From Gorsachius magnificus (taxonomy: Eukaryota > Chordata > Aves > Pelecaniformes > Ardeidae): a DNA stretch of 64,000 nt. Below the pieces are notes generated by a model. That model had not been told where the DNA came from. It did not search any database and saw nothing but the letters and a program-made list of their open reading frames with translations. The position numbers and the translations under genes are program-made. Shown in pieces: positions 1 through 12,018 of this stretch. Location of the stretch: contig CM067085.1 of the NCBI GenBank assembly GCA_034008185.1, forward strand, positions 75,504,275 to 75,568,274, given 5' to 3'. How positions within the stretch are numbered: the first letter of the stretch is position 1; each line of letters opens with the position of its first letter.

Positions 1-765
1 CAACAAGAATCATGCTTTTGATTTGTGTTTAAAACAATTGTTCCAGTGTGCCTTCCTATAGAATGAGCTGCAAGATTTACCCTTCCAAACACCAGCCGTC
101 CAAATACTGCGCGCTCGCACAATGCTGCTGCTGTTCAGGGTCATGAGAGGGAGTCTGCAGTGCTAGCAAGTTGTCCCACCTCTGTAAAGGGGGTTCCAGA
201 AGAAGAATTATAAAAGCTGTCAGAAGGGAAATCACAAACCCTCCTGACTTGCAGTAACAGTACTTTTTAGCCCAAGGTATCAAAGCAGTTTTTATCTATC
301 AATCAAATCTATTTTAGGCAAGGAAAATACTGCTCTAGATGACAGCACACCTAAAAATTCATCATTCATAGAAGCAACAATGGGACAAGTACAGAGAACT
401 TTAGCAGACAAAACAATTTGCATACACAGCCCTAAAGCTAGAAGAGGAGACAGCAGGTATTACTGCGCAGGGATCATACTTCATATCATTCTAACAGAAA
501 CACGAAGAAACATAGACAATCATGTACTATTCTGCAATGGCACACAGTTCCAATACCATACAGTCATGTAATTATATTAATACAATCTACTGTATAACAA
601 AAGTGAGTTTTCATAGTTCAAAAATCGAGAAAAGCAAGAACTCAGTGATTTTCCTTTCTGTTTCTGTAACACCAGTAACAGAGATACCAAACTATTTGAT
701 GCAACTTGTTTAGTTTTATATTATTAACAACACTTATTCATCCACACTAAAATTAATAGTCTTAC
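1..765 (-). other. GPSM2: GPSM2 intron following the first coding exon (partial)
   Basis: This stretch lies downstream, on the minus strand, of the GPSM2 first coding exon. I find no TPR-coding exon of GPSM2 here, so it is read as intron running off the window edge. It holds one exon-like island at 81-181 (minus): a pyrimidine-rich acceptor, an open frame across the whole segment, a GTAAAT donor, and several CpGs in otherwise AT-rich DNA. Its length of 101 nt is not a multiple of three; see findings. Confidence 0.6.
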
Positions 766-827
766 CTGTATCGCACATGAAAGGAACGATCTTCACGCAT
801 GCTTATCAAAACAGTACTTTCCTCCAT
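766..827 (-). CDS. GPSM2: GPSM2 (LGN), first coding exon; gene continues beyond left edge
   Basis: GPSM2/LGN is a cortical adaptor for spindle orientation. N-terminal TPR repeats bind NuMA, and C-terminal GoLoco motifs bind GDP-loaded G-alpha-i. Only the extreme N-terminus is present here. Read on the minus strand from the ATG at 827-825, the exon encodes MEESTVLISMREDRSFHVRY plus a split Arg codon, very close to the human start as I know it (MEENLISMREDHSFHVRYR). The exon ends in phase 2 at a GTAAG donor (765-761). A pyrimidine-rich acceptor ending in GCAG sits just before the ATG, near 831, so a noncoding exon must lie upstream, probably in the CpG island at 10.6-11.5 kb. The TPR-coding exons are outside the window. 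Identity rests on the N-terminal match and on the conserved neighbour AKNAD1. Confidence 0.88.
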
Positions 828-830
828 TGA

Positions 831-3800
831 GCTGCATTATCAGTAGAGAGAATAATACTGTTCTGTAGTACGGTAAGTACTTTACTACGGAGAATTGTTG
901 TCAGAACACCATTCCAGTTAGTATATTAATAAGTTGGGAGTAAAGTTATCCTAAGCTCTTGTTGAAAAACTCTTCTTTATTACTAAGGTAAGGAGGTCAC
1001 TGTCAGACACATCTTAGACCTTCAGAAACGTGTTCAAGTTCTTTCATCTGTGGCCCTTTAAGTTCCATTCAACTGCGTTTCTGCAAAGGGAACACAAGAT
1101 GCTTGGCTTGAAGTTTCATAGTCAGTTAATAACGCATAACCACTTGCGGCTGATGTAAAAGCATAACACTACTCCTACCGAGCAGGAAGCGGCAGTCAAC
1201 TTAAAGCCAGAGCCAAAACATTCTACATACACATGGCAATTCCTGCAGGCAAGCGAGAAAGCAAAGAAGGTTTAACCGGAAACAGCATGCTCCTTCTGTT
1301 AGCAACTTTGAGTAATTTACCCTTGTTAGTACTCTTTGGCCTCATGAAGTTCCAGGCAAAAAGCTTAAAGGATGAAAGCCATAATATAAAACAGATCACA
1401 AACTGCTTTACAGATAAACAGTACTGCTGAAACCCCGACAGCCTGCCGAACTGACATAATCCCTCTGTAGATCATCCATTCCAGAGATCATTCCACCCAG
1501 AACATTACGAGCACAGAAGCCAGGAGAGGTTTAGCCTCTATTCCCCTTTCTTCTCCCGGCTCCCAAAAGAAAAGGGAGGAAGGTATGGGGGTTTTTGGTC
1601 TTTTGGTGGGTTTTTTTGCATTTTTTTCACTAGCTTCACATTCCAAAATGCTGCAGCACTGTCATATGAGATCCAAACTCCACTTCAAAGGGATTGCAGC
1701 AGCCAGCACTTAGACATGATTAGGCTGGCAGGGAAAAGATGAACAGAAAAGAAATTCTGTATTCAAAAGTTTACCCACTTTTAAGTATATTTTTAATAGA
1801 GGAGCTGACATATTTATTGCTCTGTACTAATGTTACCTTCCTTTGCAAGTAAACATAGCTGTGTAATTCACAAATGCATATTTCATCAAGAGACTGCAGA
1901 GATGTCAAAAGACAAGAACAGAGCTCAGGTTTGAAGCTGTCACCAGAAGAAAATGCAACCCCCTCTCTTTTTACTTGTCCATGTAGGCCATGCCTTTTCC
2001 TCTCATTAGTTTTATCAAGTACCAGCTGTGAAGATTCATGCGTCCTATCATACTCTACCTTGACAGCACTCCTCAAACAGACCATCCACATTCTTCCAGT
2101 CAAACAACTATTTTGCCTTTCCGTGCTCATCATTAGAATTATTTGGCACCAACAAGTGGGTGTGGGTATATTTTTGCAATTACAAAGTATGACACATACA
2201 GTTTACAATACCATTGCAACCCACGTACCAGGAAGACTGCATTACAGGTATTTACTCTCCGGAAGTTTGTCCGAACCTCAGATCGGGTAACTCATACAAG
2301 CAGATAGCTGTAAGCCACCCAGGCTACAGCAATCACCCATGAGCATTCCTGCTGCTCAGCAAATGCAAGGGAATTGAAAGTTCTCTTCCATAGATCAATA
2401 CACATGCCCATTACTATATGCCACAAACGAAAAAGCATCGTACTTTGGCAACTACCACGGACCATGAAATGATGACTGTGGTAATTTGTCTATTTATACT
2501 GTAATTGTAATTAACTGAATTATTTGTTTTAAGAAGCTTTTTAAAAATAAAAAGCCAAATTTAATAAAAAAACTACAGTTCTATTTAAAAGTACATCAGA
2601 ATGACTCCATTTATTTAAATACCAGTTATTATTAGCAGTACATTTCACATCAGCTGTTGATAACTTCATTTTATCTGAGCTACGTTTCTGTCCTCATACT
2701 TAACCTCATCCTCTGACTGATGCCACCATCTCCCACCAGCTGGAACCACTATTCCTGCTTTCTTCCCTCCTTATTGGCCATACGGCACATTCCTGGTCTT
2801 GACAGGGTGATACAGACACACCCAAGTAGGCCAACACATCATGATCACAGATCCAACAAAAATTACTGGGTCTGGTCTTCATACCTCACTTCCTTCACCT
2901 ATGACTCATTAGGATCTCAAGTTGTACCTTCAACCATGCCAACATGTAATCAGTAAGCAAACTCAAGCATATTAATTAGAGCAGTTAATGCAAAATTCAG
3001 CAGGTGGAAACTGATGAACCCTTCCAAAGACAGTACCTCTCAGGCATAAACTGGCAGGATTATACCATAGCAGGTAAACCCTGCCCTGATGCACCTTAAC
3101 TGTAGCCTCTCCGGAGCCAGTGATCAACAAGAAGCTGACTCAGAGGACACAGTACTTCAGCAGAACAGCCTCGCGAATTAGCAGCATGCAGGAGAAGCTC
3201 TACCCTGTGGGCGTATCTAACAGGGAAACGGGCTTTCTCCTGAACTGGCATTTTTAATTAAAACTTCATGTAGCATGAAAAAAGCACTTGGTGCTTACTA
3301 GGAAAAAAAAAAAAATTCTGTATTGAAGCAAAGCAGCTGCTTTAAACTTATTCTCATCTTTGAACAATACAAAATCCATATCCGTGTTAAAGAGCTGCCT
3401 TTCAGGAAAGCGTAAATAGAAAACTGAAGTTGTATACACACCTTTAAAGTGCACCGTTCCACTATTCCATCTATCAAATGCAGGAAGTCCTGGCTTTCTT
3501 GTAATTTCAAAGTACCAGGAAAAAAAAACCACGCAGAAAAAAGATGGGGCCTCCTTCAGAAGTGGACAATTAACTGAACTGCTGTTTACGAATTACACAG
3601 CGGTATGATACCAAAACCAACACCCCCATCCCACCCCACCAAAATGAAATAAAGCAAGGCAGAAGTTAGGCAGTCAAATGTGGTGGCCAGCTGCTACCCC
3701 ACAACAGACAAAACACGCACTTTATCAACTCTTGCTAGGAGCAAATGGTGAGCCATACCTAGGGCTTATCCGCCTGGTCTAGAGACAGCTAAAGGATCTT

Positions 3801-6800
3801 CAGTTAAACCATCAGTAAAAAGCTACCTTTGCCTCAGTTAAAGCTTCATCTGAAAAATGTTCTTATCACTGTCAAAAAGTCACTTCCCATTCTTTTCTAT
3901 GTAATCACAGATTTATGTAGAAGCTATATAGATACAGAAGCTTGGGGTTTGCATGGCATGAAGTTTTAAGACTGAATTCCTTGCTAAATTCTATGATACT
4001 ACTTTTAACTCAAGTCTCTGAAGTGGCATGAAATCTATTAATTTCGGCAAATTTTATGATTAAATAAAAAAAAAATCACGGCAAAATACTAATGCTGCAT
4101 ACTGGAAGGAATCCCACACAACAGTGCTTTGAAAAGTGAAACCCCATCGTGCTTGCACTTATTCAACCTTTTTCATAAGATTATTATCAGTGTCCTCAGG
4201 AAGGGAACCAAGACCTAAAGGCTGACATTCAAAGAAAGCACACTTCAACCTTCCCCTAACTAAAACAGTGATGTGTATGCTGAGACTTGAATGAGGCTCG
4301 CTCGCTCTCAAGAAAAATTACAGAAGCAGCCAAGACTCCCCCATCTTCAGTTCTGATCAATATATTTCAAGTCCCTGGCAGCAATAAAACAATAGATGCA
4401 ATTTCTTTCTCAAAAGCCTGTTATGCAAGCTAATCGTCCTCGTTATTACAACTTCCAGACAAGCGTTTCATATTTTAAGGCATTTCCCATTTCAGGAAAG
4501 ATTTGACCACATACTATAAACTTTATCACAATGGTAGGCAATCACTTTAATCAGTTTGCAGTTCCCTGCTACACTGAACATCTACGACAGACCCCTTCAT
4601 TTTAACTTTTGACAGAATGCTGTATTTCCACACTAGAGAAAATGAATTGGCAAGCAACAGAAAGCCAATACTGCTATTTATTAGCAGTATATAGAGCCAA
4701 TAATCACCGTGTAGTTGGAGACTGAGATGGTTTTTTTCCCCACATCAACTCAAAACAGTACATTTCTGCAGCTTCATCGGCTGCTTCCCTCAAACCATAC
4801 CTTCTTTTCTGGAGTTTGTCAGATCATCAGAAGCGTTGCTTTGCTCATCTACAGTTACATGGCTGGCATATGCTGAACGGTCACTGGGGGGCTGACAAGC
4901 AGGGTATCTGATGGCTCAGTTCTTTCTGCCTCTCCCTAAAGGAGACAACCAAGTAATGCCTTCTCCACCCATCTGCTATATTTCACAAAGCTACAGGAAA
5001 GGAGCATCTGCCAAATGACATCATCGTTGACTAAGAAATTCAAAAGCTACTAGAGGAAAGTACAGATAGAGGTAGACCAATTGCACAAATTGCATTTCCT
5101 TAGAAAAAACAGCTACAAAGATTTGTTGCTTCAAGATTAAGGTAAATTTCCCAATGGTGAACTAAGTTTGAATTTCCTTTCAAGGAAGGGGCTATAGCAT
5201 GGGTGGGAAAAAAAGGAAAAGAAGCTTTGAACTGGATTATCTAAAAACAAAACAGAGCTTTGCATACCCTATGGAGAAAGAAGCAGACCAAACAGCAACA
5301 AAAATATACTGACAATTCTATTACTGAAACATAGGTATTAGCTTGGTTCCTGACCTTCAAAATGTAAACTGGCATATAAACAGAAATAGTATAACAAGTA
5401 ACACTCACTCAGAAGCAGACAAACCATAATTTTAGTCTTCAATGCTGTCCAAGGATATTTTTAAAATTCACCTGAATTAACAAAGAAGCCTAAAATAAGG
5501 CAAAAAAGCCCTTAAAATTCTATATCAAGTTTAATATTTTATCTATGTAGTAAACAGCATCATCATTAGCATTTCTTTAGTAATAAATGTTCCCCTGGGT
5601 ATGAACCTTAAAATAACTGTATGCCATGTTGGAAAAAGCTGGTTTTTCCAAACCTTCAGCATAGAACAATACAAATGACTAGTCATGAACGTGGATTATG
5701 CAGATACAAGAAACACTACTAAAACCAGCGTGGTTACTCTTGGAAGCTTAATTTTAAGCTCCTCTCTGCATCACTAAGGCTAGATAGGCATTTCATTACC
5801 AACATTAAAACACAAGTCTTAATGACACAAGTTGTTTCTGCCAGGTCATAAAAAAACCAATTCCAAACAACCGTAATACCTGAAGCATCTTCTCAGAGTC
5901 GGAAAGAAGCTTGCCTGCATTCTTAAGGGTTATTTTTTTTTCCTTCTATATGAAACACCCAAGCAGTAGATAGAAACCTGCATATACACTATGGAACAGA
6001 GAAACATGTATCACACCAAAAACTAAAGAAAAATCTAAAACGTTCAGTTAAGGAACATTAAAATTTCTGGCCAGAATCCGGTATCTCTGCTCATGCTAAA
6101 CACTCTATTTTCACTCAGCAATCAGACTGAAATGTAAATACATTCCTTAAAATGGAATAATTAAGAGCAGAAGGATGCCAGAAACTTAGGAGAACGACAC
6201 AATACGTAAGTGACAAAACACATATATCCTCAGTGCTAGTATATTCAGAGTACTGTCCTAGTTCCAGGCCAACTCTGTTAACTCTAGTAAATGTGAAGGT
6301 GCCCTATTCGGCATAGTAAGGGTATAGTAAAGGTTTTTAAATAGACATATTTAAGGCATCTGGCAATGATGCAGGCCATATAGCGACTTAGGTGTTTTAG
6401 AACATATCGTAGACAACAGCAAACAGCTAGTGCACACAATTCCAGTGAGTAACACAAAGAAGCAACAAATGCACGTTAGACTGGTATCTGAGTGTATTAA
6501 ATACCAGTGTTCAATGATGCAAAGGTGGACCTCTCAGTGCCTCTATCACAGAGTATCTTCCCAGAACAGAACATCCTTTCTCTAAGACAATCCATATATG
6601 GCTGGAAATCAGCTTGCTACCTAATGTACATAATTACTGTCTGGTGTGGAAGTTAAAGAATTGGGTGTAGCTAGCACAAGTAACCACAAGCATTTTTATT
6701 ACAAGGATATTCCTGCAGATAGTTTATGTAAGCCATCTATTTAAATCCTGAAGTAAGGCAATCCCACACTGTGACAAAATAAGAAAGGAAGAGAACATGA

Positions 6801-9800
6801 AGTGCCAGCAAAATGTAACTAATGTCCCCATAATAAAACTAATCAGGCAATGGAAAACAAATTCTAAATGCAGCAAGATTAAGATTTCAGATACAAGAAG
6901 ACAGTAGAGTAACATCCTCTCTTTGCCTTATAAAAAGAGCACAGTCAGAACAGCTGATAATTTTTCACATGTTTGATACATTGAGGTATTAGGATTCCTT
7001 CATTTTATTTTTTTAGCAGAACGAGTTCTAAGTTTTTACATATTGTCACTCATGGCCTGAAAGCAAATATTCTGTTGCCTTCTTCCCAAGCATCCCACAA
7101 CTGGAGATGAGATCTGCAATTTTAAAGTGCTTAAATGCCACAATAGACTTCAATGACAGTTCACAACAAAGTACTAACTTGTGATTCTTTTATTCTTGGC
7201 ATTTGTTGAAATCATATTACCACAAAAGCAGTAAGAGTTTTGTTTCTAAGTTCTGAATGTAAATTTGAACACTGCTCCTTGTGCTTATTAGGGACAATCT
7301 CACAACGCAAATTAGATCTCAGGCCTCTCCCAGCCAACAAGACGTTTACTCAAGCACCTTCAGTTTGGGAAATGGAGCACGTTATACAACGTGAAAGAAC
7401 GCCAGATGGGAAAAGTTCAGCACAAAATGTTGACTATTAATACTTAAGCTGATAGAGCAGGTTGATCACAAATCTCTCCAATAAAATGTTTCACTTGGCT
7501 CCTTCTTGGCCTGTAACATCTCTTAAAAAGAGATCCTGGTAAGTAAAAGAAAGAAGACAGATTACACAAGCATCTTGCAGAGAAAGGGGAAAATTAAGAG
7601 TCGAAATTAAAAAAATGTTTTTAAATCCTTAGAATCCCTGGCAGTAAAACACAATAGCGATTTCAGTGAAGCAATATAGCTGCTATTTCAAATGTCCTAT
7701 TTCACACTGCGATGCTCATTCAGAGATTATGCAGGCATTCAGCATAAAGAACTCGTTACCACTCCAGCAAGTTTTTATCCTGCAAGCAGATGCAGCTCTC
7801 ACAGAACCTGTGTTACACAACTTCAATGATCCACGATAGTTTAGTGCCAGCAGCATCACCTGTGCCCCTCAGTTCCCCAGTATTAACAGCAAGTATTAAC
7901 TGTCTTCCCTATTACGAGTTTACAACTGAACAACATATGGCTACAACCTGCAAAAACTGTGAAAGTGCACGATGAACACATACTACAGTGAGAAGGACAC
8001 ATGTTGTTTTTTCTCATTGTTTGCTTCCTATAGACACAGGTACAGTTTATTTATGGCACATCACCTATGTAGAATTAAGGCAAAAAATGTTTGTTAAGGT
8101 GCCAAGTTGCAAATCGCTTTGCGTATTTATTCTAACATCCGGGATGTGGGTACAAATCAATTCAAAAGCTAGTCAATGCATTTTTTCAGTCTGTGTGATG
8201 AACACTGAACTGGATTCCATTTTGCCCCCATATTTATCCACTACATATACATATTACCACACAAATACGATTGGTCACAAGTCCTCTAACCAACCAGCGA
8301 TTGCTAGGTACAGTACAGGCTCCAAAGTGTTGCATGCAAGGAACAAAATTCCTAACGGTATACCAGCACGACGATAGTAGAAAAAAAAAAAATGTAGTAA
8401 ACAGAAATAGTAAAGAAATAAAAAAGATTTAGAGAGGCTTCTTTGTAGACCGTGTATGGTTTACATTCCCTGTAACTCAGCTGCATGCAAGTTTTCCCTT
8501 CCATTTAGTAAAAGGTTTAAAAATACACAAAAGTTTTATTATATGACCAAGAACCATATTCTTCAAACACTGCCAAATTTGAGTCCCAAGAGGCAGCTTG
8601 ACATTAATCATCTGTTCAATACTACATAAATTTCAGACCATCTCTTACCAGTTTTTCCACTTCTATTTTTCCTATATTTTACATTCCTTATGTTGTGGTC
8701 TTCCACAAAATAATACTTTATTTTTTTTATAACGTCATTTGTATAGCTGACCTGCTGTTAAATGCCTAAATAAAAGTTAAGGGTTTTTCTCCTTCACCTG
8801 GTATCTCTCTGTTCTTTCACTCACAGGAATTGCAACTGCAACAACAGGCTAATCTTTCAGAAAGTCCTAAGATCAATACTTACTCCTTAAACACAAACAA
8901 TTTCATTAGGATGTTAGCCTTAAATACTACTAAAACCAAGACCATAACTACCAGATCTGGGCAGGAATGACTGAGTTGCCAAAAGTGAAACTAACCGCAC
9001 GACTGCTACAAAAAAATGAATGACAAAAAGACAAAAGTACCCATATCTCTGGTATTAAATTTAAAAAGTGGAAAACCAGGAGAAACTAAAACCAACCTTA
9101 TTTTAGGCAAAACAGAAGAATCCAGATAAACTGCATAAAACAAGAAATCCCCCCCCATGTTCAATAGTTAAAACTATGGACAGATAGCATTTATGCTTAG
9201 AAAAAACACCCATTTCTTAATAAAACTTTTCCTTCCTAACTAAGGGGGAGCCTGGCTACTCTCCAAATCATAATGCGCACGGGGACCTGAAGAACACTGG
9301 TTTAGAAAATTGGTCTGCTGTCACTTGTTGACAAGAAAAGGCTGAGAATTTACATTAGAAACTGTTCTAGCACACTAAGAATAAATTCCCATGCTGACAA
9401 GGTGTAGGAGGGAAGACTCATGTTCAAAATTTTGCTGTTCTCCTCTGCAGCATGCCAAAATAAACAAGTTTTCTACCTTTTTGCAATGCTTTCACTCAGC
9501 ATTCATGCTAGAAGAGACTGGCTTGCTGACTACCGAAAGCAAGTCTAAAACAAGAAAGGATTGTGGTTTCTAAATACCCCAGAAAAAATAATAAAAAAAA
9601 ATTAACAATTTAAGCCATGTGACAATGAGAGCACAAGAACAAAACAGTAAGATGCCTATTAATACCTTTTCAAAATTACTTTGATGTAATCGTAAAGTTC
9701 TGAAGTAACTCTCCAGCAAGAGTAGCAGGAATGTACAATCTTAAGTGCTTTAAGCTGTCTGAAACAGTTAAAAGAGCATTTCAGTAACAGCGCTTTACGT

Positions 9801-10929
9801 AAAGGGACAGGCAAGACCCACATAGGTTTTTTTCTAGCCCAGTAACACTGTCTTGAGTTTCAGATAAGCTTTGTCTCAGCTTTATATGGAAGTAACTTAA
9901 AAGTATAAAGTCCTTCCGTCCGAAGAGGGATGCATAACCACAGTTCAGAAGCCTAGGTAATCATTAACTGAACTAGTAAAAAGGAACACTGGCATTTTCA
10001 GCTCTAATACAATTTTTACTTAAAAGGTATAAAGTTTTCAGATACAATTTAAGGAGGCACTAGAATCTCTTAACTGATCTTTTTGAGGTGCAAGACTCAG
10101 CACGTTCTTCTAAATTCTGAGATGGCTGCGCAGCTCTCCATGGCAACCCCGGATGCTCGCGCCCCGTAGCCTGCCGCTGTAGCCCGCTGGCAGGAATCGA
10201 AGAGGAACGCTTCTAAAGCGGAAGGCAGGCCGCAGCTTCAAGGGGGGGTACAACCTGTGTCTTTGCGATCAGGTCAACAAGGGGATAAAGAATTCCTGAA
10301 CAAGCACAGCCCTCCGTTCAAAGACCGAGCGAGCAAAAGACGACAGGGAGGCACTAGAGCAACGAAGGCTAGAGCCTAGTGGATAAATAAGACGAGGTTC
10401 GGTATAATTGACCTGAGCCACAACGTTTCTAACTCAAATTCCTGAAGAGTTTAGAACTTGTTCCTTCTACACTTCACCTTTCACAGCATGTTTGCAGGTG
10501 CCTTTTTTCCCCTGCTTCATTCCTCCCCGGAAAATTTTATTTACTATGTATCACATTCATCTACCTTGTTAAGTGCAACATAACTGATTAAAGGCATCTG
10601 ACGTGACGCCTTGTTGCCCCTAACTCACTTCAGAGAAACAAGGGCGCTCTCCCCGGGACAGCCGGCCGACCCGGGCGGGGGCGACAGCCGCGCCTCGCGT
10701 TTGCTGCTGCCAAGGAAGCGGAGCCGGCACGGCCACGAGCACCGCTTCGAGCCAAAACCCGGGGCCTCAGAGGCGACCACAGCCTTCAGGCGGCGGCGGC
10801 GGGGCCCGGCGGTCCCACCCGCGCCAGGCGGCCCCGCGCGGCACGGCGGCTGCCCGCCGCAGGGCCCCCCCTCCCGGGCACCCAGCGCTCACCGCGGCGC
10901 CGCAGCGGGGGCGCACGGCCGGGCCTCAC
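831..10929 (-). other. GPSM2: GPSM2 5' intron, about 10 kb, no coding exon found
   Basis: AT-rich DNA between the GPSM2 first coding exon and the CpG island. Open frames on both strands (for example 1874-2290 plus and 1771-2133 minus) overlap each other, show no recognisable domain, and lack a convincing set of splice sites, so I treat them as chance. Short poly(A)/poly(T) runs occur at about 3301, 8379 and 9590. A GC-richer shoulder at about 10120-10260 lies just ahead of the island. No retroelement was recognised with confidence. Confidence 0.6.
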
Positions 10930-11500
10930 CTGTGTGCCGGGCGCCGCCGGTGCCGGAGCCGCTCGCCCAGGAGCCACCGCAGCGGGGAGCGGGGAGCGCG
11001 GTGCGGCGCCCGCCCACGCGCAGCCGCTCTTCGAACCCGCCAATCCCCGCGCGCCCGCCCGCCCCGCCCTCCCCCACGGGCGGGGTGGCCAACGGCTCTC
11101 GGCCGCGGCGGTCTGCGCATGCTCCGCCCCGCCGCCGGAAAGCCGCGTCGTTCGTACGGGCCAATGGGGAGGGCCGGGGGGCGGGGACGGGCACCTCGCT
11201 GAGGAGCGGCGCGGCCGCCGCAGCCCCGCCCCGCCCGCTACCGCCCTGTAAGCGGAGGCGGTGCCCCGCCCGCCGCCCACCTGGCGCCCCCGTAGGCCCC
11301 GTCCCCCCGCGGCTGTGCGAGACAGGGCAGCCCCCGCTGGTCCCACACCCGCCCGGCCCCGCACAGCGCCGCGGGAGCCTTCGTAAGAGCGGCGGCGGCC
11401 GGGCCTCCGCAGCCCACCTGCGTTCCCCGCAGAGGATGAGCTCTCGCCTGCGGGAAGGCGGTGCTGCAAGCCCGCTTCCTTCTGTCACAGGGACTGCAGA
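10610..11500. promoter_or_regulatory. CpG island, probable bidirectional promoter GPSM2 / AKNAD1
   Basis: This is a very GC-rich, CpG-dense block in AT-rich surroundings. It contains two CCAAT boxes (near 11039 and 11161), a GGGGCGGGG Sp1-type box near 11180, and an NRF1-like GCGCATGC near 11115. It separates GPSM2 (leftward) from AKNAD1 (rightward), as expected for a shared head-to-head promoter. Minus-strand donors usable by GPSM2 noncoding exons are visible, for example CACAG|GTGAGG ending at 10930. Several GT sites on the plus strand could serve an AKNAD1 noncoding exon, but none is decisive. The long GC-rich open frames on both strands here are by-products of base composition. Confidence 0.75.
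10930..11120 (-). other. GPSM2: Candidate GPSM2 noncoding first exon
   Basis: A consensus donor on the minus strand (CACAG|GTGAGGCC, exon end at 10930) sits at the edge of the densest CpG stretch, directly upstream of the GPSM2 coding start. The 5' limit given is only the likely initiation zone near the CCAAT/NRF1 motifs. A competing donor lies near 10890. RNA 5'-end data would settle which is used. Confidence 0.3.
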
Positions 11501-12018
11501 GAGGGCGAAACACCACCGTTCATGTCGCCGACAGCACTGTGCCTTACCTCGGTGAGAAGGAATTGAAAAGTGTGGTGATTTTTCCCTGGTGCGGAAGCTG
11601 AAGACACGCTGTATGGTGGTGAGGCAAAGCAGGAGAAGTTTTATTTTAATTTTTTTTTTTTAAGCCGAGGTTGAATTCTAGTAGCGGTTTATAATACTAC
11701 AGAGGGATTAATAAGCGAGGACAATGACCTGGGACTAAGCTCTATTCTCCTTTCCCCCACGCTTCTGTTATTTGTGCCTTTATTTCCTCCCGTATTTAAT
11801 GCAGGCTTACACTCGTGTAAAAACAAAAGACAACATGCATGTCAGGAGATGGGTCTAAAAACCTACAGCAGGTACAAGACAGAAGTAGTTGTTATTCTCA
11901 ACTGTATTTATGTATAAAATAATTACTACTCCTACATTACAATTTTCATCCATGCAATAGTAAAAGCTCTATCCAAACCAGGAGAAGCAATGGCATCTGT
12001 ATTCTACATGAACTGGAT

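Noticed and set aside
1771..2290. Opposed open frames of 120 and 138 codons
   Set aside because: They overlap on opposite strands in intron sequence, with no recognisable protein and no set of splice sites joining them to GPSM2.
10128..10150. X-box-like ciliary promoter motif around ccatggcaac
   Set aside because: Only one half-site matches the RFX consensus, and it lies outside the main CpG island.
10611..11555. A 314-codon plus-strand frame and several overlapping minus-strand frames of 200 codons
   Set aside because: They all lie in the CpG island, where stop codons are rare. Composition is Pro/Arg/Ala/Gly only, with no domain, and frames overlap on both strands.
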